A DNA stretch of 64,000 nt, from contig NZ_JAUHPX010000001.1 of assembly GCF_030418305.1 (NCBI RefSeq), positions 248,001-312,000 of the forward strand. The letters run 5' to 3'. How positions within the stretch are numbered: the first letter of the stretch is position 1; every line of letters starts with the position of its first letter. Both the position numbers and the translations under genes were made by a program. Below, in pieces: positions 28,441 through 34,924 of the stretch. Origin of the DNA: Demequina lignilytica (GTDB lineage: Bacteria > Actinomycetota > Actinomycetes > Actinomycetales > Demequinaceae). Under the pieces are notes generated by a model. The model was not told the DNA's origin. It saw only the letters and a program-made list of their open reading frames with translations, and ran no database searches.

Positions 28441-29280
28441 ATGACGCAGTCCACCACCGCCGAGCTCGACATCGAACGGAGCGCGCCCGCGCTCGCCCCG
28501 CGACTGGTGGTCGCCGCGGGCGCCCTGGTCGCCATCGTGGGAGCGGCGTGGGGCGCAGGCGCCTTCGGCGGCACTCCCATCGAGGAGGCCGCGGACGGCG
28601 CCCTCGCGGCGGACGCCACCCTGCTCGCGCCCGCGACCCCCGCGTTCGGGATCTGGACCCCGATCTACCTGGGCCTGGCGGTGTTCGCCGTCGTCCAGGC
28701 GCTCCCCGCGACCGCCGCCCTCCCCCGGGTGCGCGCGGTCGCGTGGCACCTGCTCGCGGCGATGCTCCTGAACGCCGCGTGGATCGCGGTCGCCCAAGCC
28801 GGTCTCCTGTGGGCGTCCGTCGGCGTGCTCATCGCGATCGTCGCGACGCTGTCGTGGGCGGCGGTGCGCCTCACCCGCCCTGCGCCGCGCGGGTGGATCG
28901 ACGCCGTGGCCGTCGACGTGCCCACGGGCCTCTACCTCGGGTGGGCGTCCGTGGCGACGGTCGCGAACCTGACCACCGCCGGCGCCGTCCAGCTCGGCGC
29001 GGCGCCCGAGGACGGCACCTACCTCGCGACCGCCGTGGTCGCCGCGGTCGCCCTGCTCGTGATCGCGATGGTGCGCGACCTCGCGACCGCACCGGTCCTC
29101 GCCTGGGCGGTCGCCGGCGCGGCGGCCTGGGGCCTGGCGTGGATCGGCGACGGCCGTCTCCGGGGCGAGCCCGCCGACGCCATCGTCGGGTGGGCCGCGC
29201 TCGGCGCCGCGGGCATCGTCCTGCTGGCCGTGGCCATCGCCACAGCCGTCGCGGCGTTCCGGGCGCGCCGCCGAGCCTGA
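28441..29280 (+). CDS. TspO/MBR-related tryptophan-rich membrane protein
   Basis: The 279-residue protein has about eight hydrophobic segments and the family motif FGIWTPIYLGLAVFAV near residues 70-85. The central part resembles TspO/tryptophan-rich sensory proteins, but the length and number of segments exceed the five-helix TspO of about 160 residues. It belongs to the longer, poorly studied branch of the family. The ligand is unknown; TspO proteins bind porphyrins and other hydrophobic molecules. ATG at 28441 has GAGGAGG upstream. Its stop lies 4 bases from that of the convergent acetyltransferase gene. Confidence 0.72.
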   Translation: MTQSTTAELDIERSAPALAPRLVVAAGALVAIVGAAWGAGAFGGTPIEEAADGALAADATLLAPATPAFGIWTPIYLGLAVFAVVQALPATAALPRVRAVAWHLLAAMLLNAAWIAVAQAGLLWASVGVLIAIVATLSWAAVRLTRPAPRGWIDAVAVDVPTGLYLGWASVATVANLTTAGAVQLGAAPEDGTYLATAVVAAVALLVIAMVRDLATAPVLAWAVAGAAAWGLAWIGDGRLRGEPADAIVGWAALGAAGIVLLAVAIATAVAAFRARRRA

Positions 29281-29284
29281 CGCG

Positions 29285-29755
29285 TCAGAGTCGGGGACGG
29301 AGCCGCTGCGCCGTCATCGCGACGTTGTCGTGCTTGATGAAGAAGCCGAGATCCTGGTAGAGGTGCAGTCCCGCGGGGCTCGCGTGGAGCTCCACCACCT
29401 CGATGCCCATCGCATCGGTCAGGTCCAGCAGCGCCTCCATCACCGCACGCGCGTAGCCGCGGCGCTGATGCTGAGGCGCGGTGGAGACCCACTGGATGTA
29501 GCCCATCCGTTCCGCCTGGGCGCCGGGGCGCGCGAGGCGCGGCGCGACGTTCACGAGGCCGCAGGCCGCGAGGCCGCCCTCCTCCGCATCGATCACCACG
29601 CCGAACAGGTCCGTGCCCAGGCGCGCCCTCACGGTCCGTGCCGACTCCGCCGCCCACGAGGGCGTGGGCCGCGCGCCGACGGCCTTGTACATGAGTGCGC
29701 CGAGGTGGACGATCTCGGCGGAGTCGTCCGGGCGCGCCTGACGGACCTGGGCCAC
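29285..29755 (-). CDS. GNAT family N-acetyltransferase
   Basis: The 156-residue protein has a complete GNAT fold. The acetyl-CoA pyrophosphate loop is QHQRRGYARAVMEAL (Q/R-x-x-G-x-A type) near residues 97-111, preceded by the MGYIQWVSTAP strand and followed by LHASPAGLHLYQDLGF. The acceptor substrate is not predictable. GTG at 29755 is 1 base after the stop of the small membrane protein gene, so the two form an operon. Confidence 0.85.
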   Translation of the reverse strand: MAQVRQARPDDSAEIVHLGALMYKAVGARPTPSWAAESARTVRARLGTDLFGVVIDAEEGGLAACGLVNVAPRLARPGAQAERMGYIQWVSTAPQHQRRGYARAVMEALLDLTDAMGIEVVELHASPAGLHLYQDLGFFIKHDNVAMTAQRLRPRL

Positions 29756-29756
29756 C

Positions 29757-30098
29757 TCAGCGCCAGGCGACGGCGACGACGATGTTGAGCAGCGTCAGCG
29801 CGCCGACGATCCAGTAGGCCGCGCCCGGCTCCGCGCGCTTGCGGGTCGCCTCCGCCACTCCCGCGACGGCCAGCGCGATGACCAGCTTGAACGCGATCTT
29901 GACGTGGTCGGGCTCGTGGTCGGACGCGTAGGCGACGCCGACGAGGGCGAGGCCCGTCACGATCTGCGCGCGGGCGCCCCACACCATCGCGGTGGTGATG
30001 CGCTTGGAGCGCGCGCGGAGCTGATCGAGGAAGGGACCGAGGATCGCCGCGAGGCCGACGAAGTGAACGATCAGCAGGACGATGCGCAGGACGGTCAC
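29757..30098 (-). CDS. Small membrane protein, unrecognised
   Basis: The 113-residue protein has four hydrophobic helices (about residues 2-24, 38-58, 69-85 and 94-112) joined by short charged loops. I cannot place it in a family of known function. ATG at 30098 lies upstream of, and almost touching, the acetyltransferase gene. The pair is divergent from the EamA-type transporter. Confidence 0.72.
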   Translation of the reverse strand: MTVLRIVLLIVHFVGLAAILGPFLDQLRARSKRITTAMVWGARAQIVTGLALVGVAYASDHEPDHVKIAFKLVIALAVAGVAEATRKRAEPGAAYWIVGALTLLNIVVAVAWR

Positions 30099-30164
30099 GG
30101 GGGCTCCTCACGATGGCGGGCTGGCAGGGCACGATGCTAGCGCGGACGGGGCGCCCGCGACCCC

Positions 30165-30170
30165 TAGGCT
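30165..30170 (+). promoter_or_regulatory. Leaderless promoter of the EamA transporter gene
   Basis: TAGGCT is followed by 6 bases and the GTG at 30177; there is no ribosome binding site. Confidence 0.65.
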
Positions 30171-30176
30171 TGCGCC

Positions 30177-31136
30177 GTGCCCGCACGACTGCGCTCCCCC
30201 GGCCTCGGTGCCGCCTACGCGCTCACCGCGGCCGCGCTGTTCGGCATCAACGGCTCCATCTCCAAGGTCGTGATGGCGGCCGGGATCACTCCGCCCCAGC
30301 TGACCTTCATGCGGGTGCTCGCCACCACCGTGATCGCGGGCGGCGTGCTGCTGGTCACCGATCGCGCCCAGTTCCGCGTCACGCGCGGCGAGCTGGCCCG
30401 GCTCGCGCTGCTCGGCGTGGCGGGCCTCGCCATGATCCAGTGGATGTACTCGGTCGCGATCGCGCGGCTCCCGGTCGGGGTCGCGCTGCTCTTCGAGTAC
30501 ACCGCCGTCGTGATGGTCGCGGTGGTCGCGTTCGCCGTGTTCAAGGAGCGGGTGCACCGCCGCCTGTGGCTCGCGATCGCCGGCGTGCTCGCCGGTCTCG
30601 CGGTGGTGGCGCAGGTGTGGGACTCCCACCTCGACGCGCTCGGCGTCGCCGCCGGGCTCGGGGCCGCGGTCTGCTACGCCTTCTACTTCCTCGCCGGCGA
30701 GCGCGGCGTGACGCGCCGGCCTCCCATGGCGATCGCGTTCTGGGCGTCGCTGTTCGCCACGGCCTTCTGGGCCCTGCTCTCGGGGTGGTGGCGCGTCGAG
30801 CCCGCGCTGCTCAACGGTTCCGTCTCTCTCGACGGCGCCCTCTCCGCGGTGGTCGTGCCGATGTGGGTGCCGCTGCTGTGGATCGCCGTGCTGGGCGGGT
30901 TCGCGCCCTTCACGCTGATCCTCACGTCGCTGCGCCACATCAGCGCGACCGCGTCGGGGATCATCGCCAGCTCCGAGGTGCTGTTCGCCTTCCTGGTGGC
31001 CTGGCTGTGGCTGGGCGAGACCCTCGCCCCGGTACCGCTCGCGGGCGCCGCCGTGGTGCTGATCGCGATCGTGGTGGCGCAGACCGCCCGCACCGAGCGG
31101 ACGCCCACCCCGGAGGTGCCGCCCGAGGTCCCCTAG
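30177..31136 (+). CDS. EamA/DMT family transporter
   Basis: The 319-residue membrane protein has ten hydrophobic helices arranged as two EamA repeats of five (residues about 10-145 and 155-300). The repeat signature near each fourth to fifth helix is visible, for example LLFEYTAVVMVAVVAFAVFKE and SSEVLFAFLVAWLWLGE. Such drug/metabolite transporters export amino acids or other small metabolites; the substrate is unknown. Its GTG is preceded by a -10 box at leaderless spacing. Confidence 0.88.
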   Translation: MPARLRSPGLGAAYALTAAALFGINGSISKVVMAAGITPPQLTFMRVLATTVIAGGVLLVTDRAQFRVTRGELARLALLGVAGLAMIQWMYSVAIARLPVGVALLFEYTAVVMVAVVAFAVFKERVHRRLWLAIAGVLAGLAVVAQVWDSHLDALGVAAGLGAAVCYAFYFLAGERGVTRRPPMAIAFWASLFATAFWALLSGWWRVEPALLNGSVSLDGALSAVVVPMWVPLLWIAVLGGFAPFTLILTSLRHISATASGIIASSEVLFAFLVAWLWLGETLAPVPLAGAAVVLIAIVVAQTARTERTPTPEVPPEVP

Positions 31137-31154
31137 GACCGGCTCGCCCCTCAA

Positions 31155-31193
31155 GATAGGGCACCTGCCCGATGTGCGACGGGTGCCTTAGGG
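31155..31193 (+). promoter_or_regulatory. 39-base upstream element, copy A
   Basis: This element shares 31 of 39 bases, without gaps, with copy B at 34565-34603. Both begin GATAGGGCA and end GCCTTAGGG, giving two TAGGG direct repeats about three helical turns apart. It lies 59 bases before the first small-protein ATG. It may be a promoter plus the binding site of a LAL regulator. Confidence 0.6.
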
Positions 31194-31252
31194 CGGAGCG
31201 TAGGTGGCGTCGATGAAGCGGCGCACGACCGCTTCCGACAGGGGGAGCCATC

Positions 31253-31453
31253 ATGAACGACCTGACCGCCAACGGCCTGTACATCACCACCCGCGCCGCG
31301 TCGCTCGACTCCGCCGCGGAGGCGCGGCGTCGCCAGCTCGAGCGCCTCGAGGACGCGCCTCGACCCAGCCGCCGTCGTCCCCTCCGTGAGTGGTTCTCCC
31401 ACCCCGTCCGTGCCGTGCTGCCACACCACGGCGGGCGTGCGGCCGCCGCGTAG
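31253..31453 (+). CDS. Small basic protein A, paired with a LAL regulator
   Basis: This 66-residue protein aligns without gaps to the first 53 residues of the 86-residue protein at 34664-34924, with 25 identities. Shared positions include L4, A6-N7, L9-Y10, R14-A15-A16, A21-A22-E23, R25-R26, L29-E30, R40-R41-R42, W47-F48, P51 and R53. The pattern suggests an N-terminal helix, an arginine-rich link and a WF motif. No signal peptide or membrane segment is present. The ATG follows GGGGGAG, and the context GGGGAGyCATCATG is shared by both paralogues. A LAL regulator follows after 160 bases. Function unknown. Confidence 0.75.
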   Translation: MNDLTANGLYITTRAASLDSAAEARRRQLERLEDAPRPSRRRPLREWFSHPVRAVLPHHGGRAAAA

Positions 31454-31613
31454 CGGCCTTCCCGTCGGCGCGGTTCGGTGCGACGATGGACCGGTGGCGC
31501 GCACCGCGCCCGGTCGTCCGCCGCGCCGACGGGAGGCACCGGTCGCGAGCCCTTCCCGGAGGCCGACGCCTCGACGGGGAGGACGCGGGCCGCGCATGGG
31601 GAGGGGAGGACCC

Positions 31614-34508
31614 GTGAGCACCGTTCCGACAGCGCCGCGGATGGTGGGCCGAGACCGCGAGCTCGGCGCGCTCCTCGACGCCGTCGCGTCGGGTCGCGCC
31701 GGAGAGCCGTCCACGGTGCTCGTCCGCGGCGAGGCCGGCATAGGCAAGACACGGCTGGTCACCGACCTGGTGGACCGTTCCCGGGAGATGCCGGGCACCG
31801 TGGTCGCCTCGGGCAGCTGCGTCGACCTGGGACCCATCGGTGCGCCGTTCACCTCGGTGCGGCGTCTCCTCCACGAGCTGGTCGAGGCGCTCGGGCTCGA
31901 GCCGGTGGCCGCGGCGGCAGGGAGCCCGCGCGTGCGGGCGACGCTCGCCCGGCTGATCCCGGAGCTCGACGAGGGCGAGGAGCCGCCGCCCGCCAGCGGG
32001 GCCGACTACGTGGCCGAGGCGATCGAGCGCGTGCTCGAGAACCTGTCGGTCGACCAGCACCTGCTCCTGGTCCTCGAGGATCTGCACTGGGCGGACGACG
32101 CGACCCGGGCCCTCCTGCGGACGCTGGCCGGCACCCTCCGGGCGAGCAGGCTCACGCTGGTGCTCACCTACCGGCCGGAGGACGTCGGCCGGGGGCATCC
32201 GCTGCGCGAGGTGCTCGCGGACCTCGAGCGGCGCCGGGGCGTGAGCCTGATCGATCTGCACCGGCTCACCCGCGAGCAGGTCGCGTCGCAGCTTCGCGAG
32301 CTGCAGGGGACAGAGCCGGGCGCCGCGGTGGTGGCGTCGGTGCTCCGACGGTCCGAGGGCGTGCCGTTCTTCGTCGAGGAGCTCGCCGGCGGCGACGGCG
32401 ACGATGCCGCGGGAACCCTCCGCGACATCGTCCTCGCCCGGTACGACCGCCTGCCCGGTGCCGCACGGGCCGTCGCCCGGCTCATGAGCGTCGCGGGCGA
32501 GCGGATCGATGACGCGCTCCTGCGCGAGGCGTGGGACGGCGAGGAGGCGCAGCGGCTCGAGGGACTGCGGCAATGCCTCGACGCCGGTGCCCTGACAGCC
32601 GACGAGGCGGGCTTCGCCTTCCACCATGCGCTGCTGCGCGAGGCGGTCTATCAGGACCTGCTGCCGAGCGAGCGCACCGAGGCGCACCGCCGGCTCGCAC
32701 GGATCGAGCAGGACCGGGTCGACGCGGGCGACACCGCGCGTGCCGCCGCGGCCTCCCACCACTGGCTGGCCGCGCAGGACGTCGACCGCGCCTTCGCCGC
32801 GATCGTCACCGCGCTCGACGAGGCACGCTCTGCCTACGCGGTGGTGTCAGCGGCCCGGCTCGGCGAGCAGCTCCTCGACCTGTGGGACCGGGTCGACTCC
32901 CCTGCGGCGCGGCTGGGCATGAGCGCGCTGGAGCTGCGCTGCCAGGTGGCCGAGGACCTGTACGACGCGGGCGAGAGCGTCTCCGCGATGCGCGCTGTCG
33001 ACGAGGCGCTCGCCGTCGCGCCCGCGACGGGAGCCGCGATCGAGCGCGCGCGACTCCACGCGACCGCGATGGCGCTCACGGCGGAGCATGTCGGGCGCTC
33101 CGGCGTGCCGGCTCACCTCGAGGAGATCGAGCGCCTGCTCGGCGACCGGACCGACGCCGCCGCGCTGCCGTTGCGCGTCGGGGCCCTGGCGGCTCGAGCG
33201 GTTCGGTCGGACTCCCCTCGGGGCGCGGTGCTCGCGGACGACTGCGTCGCCCTCGCCCGCACCGCCGGCAGCCCCGAGACGCTGTCGATGGCCCTGTGCA
33301 AGCGCGCGGTGGTCAATCGCAAGCGGAGCAGGTACGAGGATGCGATCGCCGACCTCCGCGCCGCGCTCACGATGGACGCGGGAGCGGTGCTGTGGGGACG
33401 GTGCGCGACCGCCAACCTGGTGGACGTCCTCAACCAGATGGGGCGGTACGACGAGGCGGTGGCAGCCGGTCTGGCGACGCTCGATGAGGCGATCGAGGCC
33501 GGGCTCGAGCGACGCATCGGCGCCCCGATCCTCGCCAACGTGGCCGAGGCGCTGGTGAACGCGGGACGGACGGACGAGGCGATGCCGCACCTGCGCCGCG
33601 CGCGCGCCCTGCTCGCGGGGGACTCGCCACGCTGGGGGGACTTCCTGGTCGAGATCGAGGCGACCGCGCTGCTCTGGGACGGGCGCATCGACGAGGCCTC
33701 GGAGGTGATCGAGGGGCCGGGCGTCCCGCCCGCGGTCGAGGACGATGCCGAGGCGGCCTTCAACCGGGCGGCGATCCTGGTCGAGGCGGAGACCGCGCGT
33801 GCGATGGAGAGCCCGCCCGTCGCCGCCCGCGCGCACGCCACGAGCGCGCTCGGTCGCGCGTCCGCGCTGTCCACGGAGGAGGCGCGCGCCGAGCCCGACG
33901 CCGCGGCACGGCTCCTGGTCGCGGCGAGCCGCGCGATCGCCGTGGCGCGCTCCGCGCGGCTGGATCCCGACGACAGCCTCGTCGCGAGCGTCCACGAGGT
34001 CGCGGCGGCGCTCCCCCGCCATCCGGCGATGGCGGCCTGGGCCCGGACCGCCGACGCGCTCGTGGCCGAGGCACCGGCCGAGACCTGGGGCGACATCGCC
34101 CGAGCGGCCGACGGCAACGCGCCGGTCCGGCTCGTCCTCGAGGCGCGGCTGTGGGAGGCGCTCGCGCTGCGACGCGAGGGCCGCCGCGCGGATGCTCGGG
34201 AGGCGTTCGACGCGCTGGCGCGTCATCCCGATGCCGGGCGCGCTCCTCTGGTCCTGCGATGGGCGGAACGGGAGACCGCCGGCACGGCGCTGCAGACCGC
34301 GGGCCCCTCGCTGACCGCGCGCGAGGGCGAGGTCCTCGCCCTGCTGGCGGCCGGCCTGACGAATCCCGAGATCGGCGACCGGCTCGTGATCTCGCGCAAG
34401 ACCGTCAGCGTCCACGTCTCCGCGATCCTCGCGAAGCTCGGCGCGGCCAACCGTACCGAGGCCGCCGCGTACTACGCCGGCTTGGACCGGACGCCCGCCT
34501 CGGCCTGA
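31614..34508 (+). CDS. LAL-type transcriptional regulator 1 (ATPase domain plus LuxR helix-turn-helix)
   Basis: The 964-residue protein is a large ATP-binding LuxR (LAL/MalT-like) regulator. The AAA domain has Walker A GEAGIGKT at residues 39-46 and Walker B LLLVLEDLHWADD near 150-161. A TPR-like helical region fills about 400-880. The LuxR DNA-binding domain is at the end (LTAREGEVLALLAAGLTN and ISRKTVSVHVSAILAKLG). Such proteins activate transcription after binding an inducer and ATP. GTG at 31614 is preferred because GGGGAGGA precedes it; an in-frame ATG at 31596 would place that site inside the gene. The gene follows small protein A and is paralogous to the next two regulators. Confidence 0.9.
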   Translation: MSTVPTAPRMVGRDRELGALLDAVASGRAGEPSTVLVRGEAGIGKTRLVTDLVDRSREMPGTVVASGSCVDLGPIGAPFTSVRRLLHELVEALGLEPVAAAAGSPRVRATLARLIPELDEGEEPPPASGADYVAEAIERVLENLSVDQHLLLVLEDLHWADDATRALLRTLAGTLRASRLTLVLTYRPEDVGRGHPLREVLADLERRRGVSLIDLHRLTREQVASQLRELQGTEPGAAVVASVLRRSEGVPFFVEELAGGDGDDAAGTLRDIVLARYDRLPGAARAVARLMSVAGERIDDALLREAWDGEEAQRLEGLRQCLDAGALTADEAGFAFHHALLREAVYQDLLPSERTEAHRRLARIEQDRVDAGDTARAAAASHHWLAAQDVDRAFAAIVTALDEARSAYAVVSAARLGEQLLDLWDRVDSPAARLGMSALELRCQVAEDLYDAGESVSAMRAVDEALAVAPATGAAIERARLHATAMALTAEHVGRSGVPAHLEEIERLLGDRTDAAALPLRVGALAARAVRSDSPRGAVLADDCVALARTAGSPETLSMALCKRAVVNRKRSRYEDAIADLRAALTMDAGAVLWGRCATANLVDVLNQMGRYDEAVAAGLATLDEAIEAGLERRIGAPILANVAEALVNAGRTDEAMPHLRRARALLAGDSPRWGDFLVEIEATALLWDGRIDEASEVIEGPGVPPAVEDDAEAAFNRAAILVEAETARAMESPPVAARAHATSALGRASALSTEEARAEPDAAARLLVAASRAIAVARSARLDPDDSLVASVHEVAAALPRHPAMAAWARTADALVAEAPAETWGDIARAADGNAPVRLVLEARLWEALALRREGRRADAREAFDALARHPDAGRAPLVLRWAERETAGTALQTAGPSLTAREGEVLALLAAGLTNPEIGDRLVISRKTVSVHVSAILAKLGAANRTEAAAYYAGLDRTPASA

Positions 34509-34533
34509 ATGCGGGCCGACGCACGCGCTCGCC

Positions 34534-34554
34534 CCGGACGCGGCTGAGGTGCCC
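34534..34554 (+). repeat. Copy of the LAL regulator 3 gene end
   Basis: These 21 bases match 40967-40987, the last codons, stop and terminator start of LAL regulator 3, at 20 of 21 positions. They lie 26 bases after the stop of regulator 1, outside any gene. Confidence 0.55.
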
Positions 34555-34564
34555 CGTCGCCGAA

Positions 34565-34603
34565 GATAGGGCATCCACCCCATGCCCGACGTGCGCCTTA
34601 GGG
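34565..34603 (+). promoter_or_regulatory. 39-base upstream element, copy B
   Basis: This is the partner of copy A at 31155-31193 (31 of 39 bases identical, no gaps). It lies 60 bases before the second small-protein ATG, against 59 in copy A, so both sequence and spacing are conserved. Confidence 0.6.
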
Positions 34604-34663
34604 AGCACCGTGAGCGGTGTCACCGCAGCGGCACCCGGCCGGTCGGGACAACGGGGAGTCATC

Positions 34664-34924
34664 ATGCACCAGCTCATCGCCAACGACCTCTACCTCGAGC
34701 GCCGCGCCGCCGGCGTCGCTGCCGCCGCGGAGCTCCGGCGGTCGCGGCTCGAGGGCCTCGACGGCGACGGGCCCGCACGTCGCCGTCGGTTCCTCAGCGA
34801 CTGGTTCGGGCGGCCCGCACGGCCCGCCGCGGCCCCCGGCCGCTGGGGCTCCCTCGGTCGCGTGGGGTCGCGCCTCGCGCCACGTGCGGCCTGGAGCGTT
34901 TCGGACGGGGATGTCACGATATGA
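34664..34924 (+). CDS. Small basic protein B, translationally coupled to LAL regulator 2
   Basis: The 86-residue protein is the paralogue of protein A (25 of 53 N-terminal residues identical, ungapped) with a longer, unrelated C-terminal tail rich in Arg, Pro, Ala and Gly. It is soluble and strongly basic. ATG at 34664 follows GGGGAG in the same context as protein A. Its TGA overlaps the ATG of LAL regulator 2 (ATGA at 34921-34924), which indicates translational coupling. A role as partner, inhibitor or signal for the regulator is inference from this linkage and from the duplicated arrangement. Confidence 0.75.
   Translation: MHQLIANDLYLERRAAGVAAAAELRRSRLEGLDGDGPARRRRFLSDWFGRPARPAAAPGRWGSLGRVGSRLAPRAAWSVSDGDVTI

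Noticed and set aside
31596-31613. ATG at 31596 as start of LAL regulator 1
   Set aside because: The codons after it form the GGGGAGGA ribosome binding site for the GTG at 31614, which also gives the same distance to RMVGR as in regulator 3.
31454-31613. A further small gene between small protein A and LAL regulator 1
   Set aside because: Open frames exist but show no similarity to the small-protein tails and no ribosome binding site of their own.
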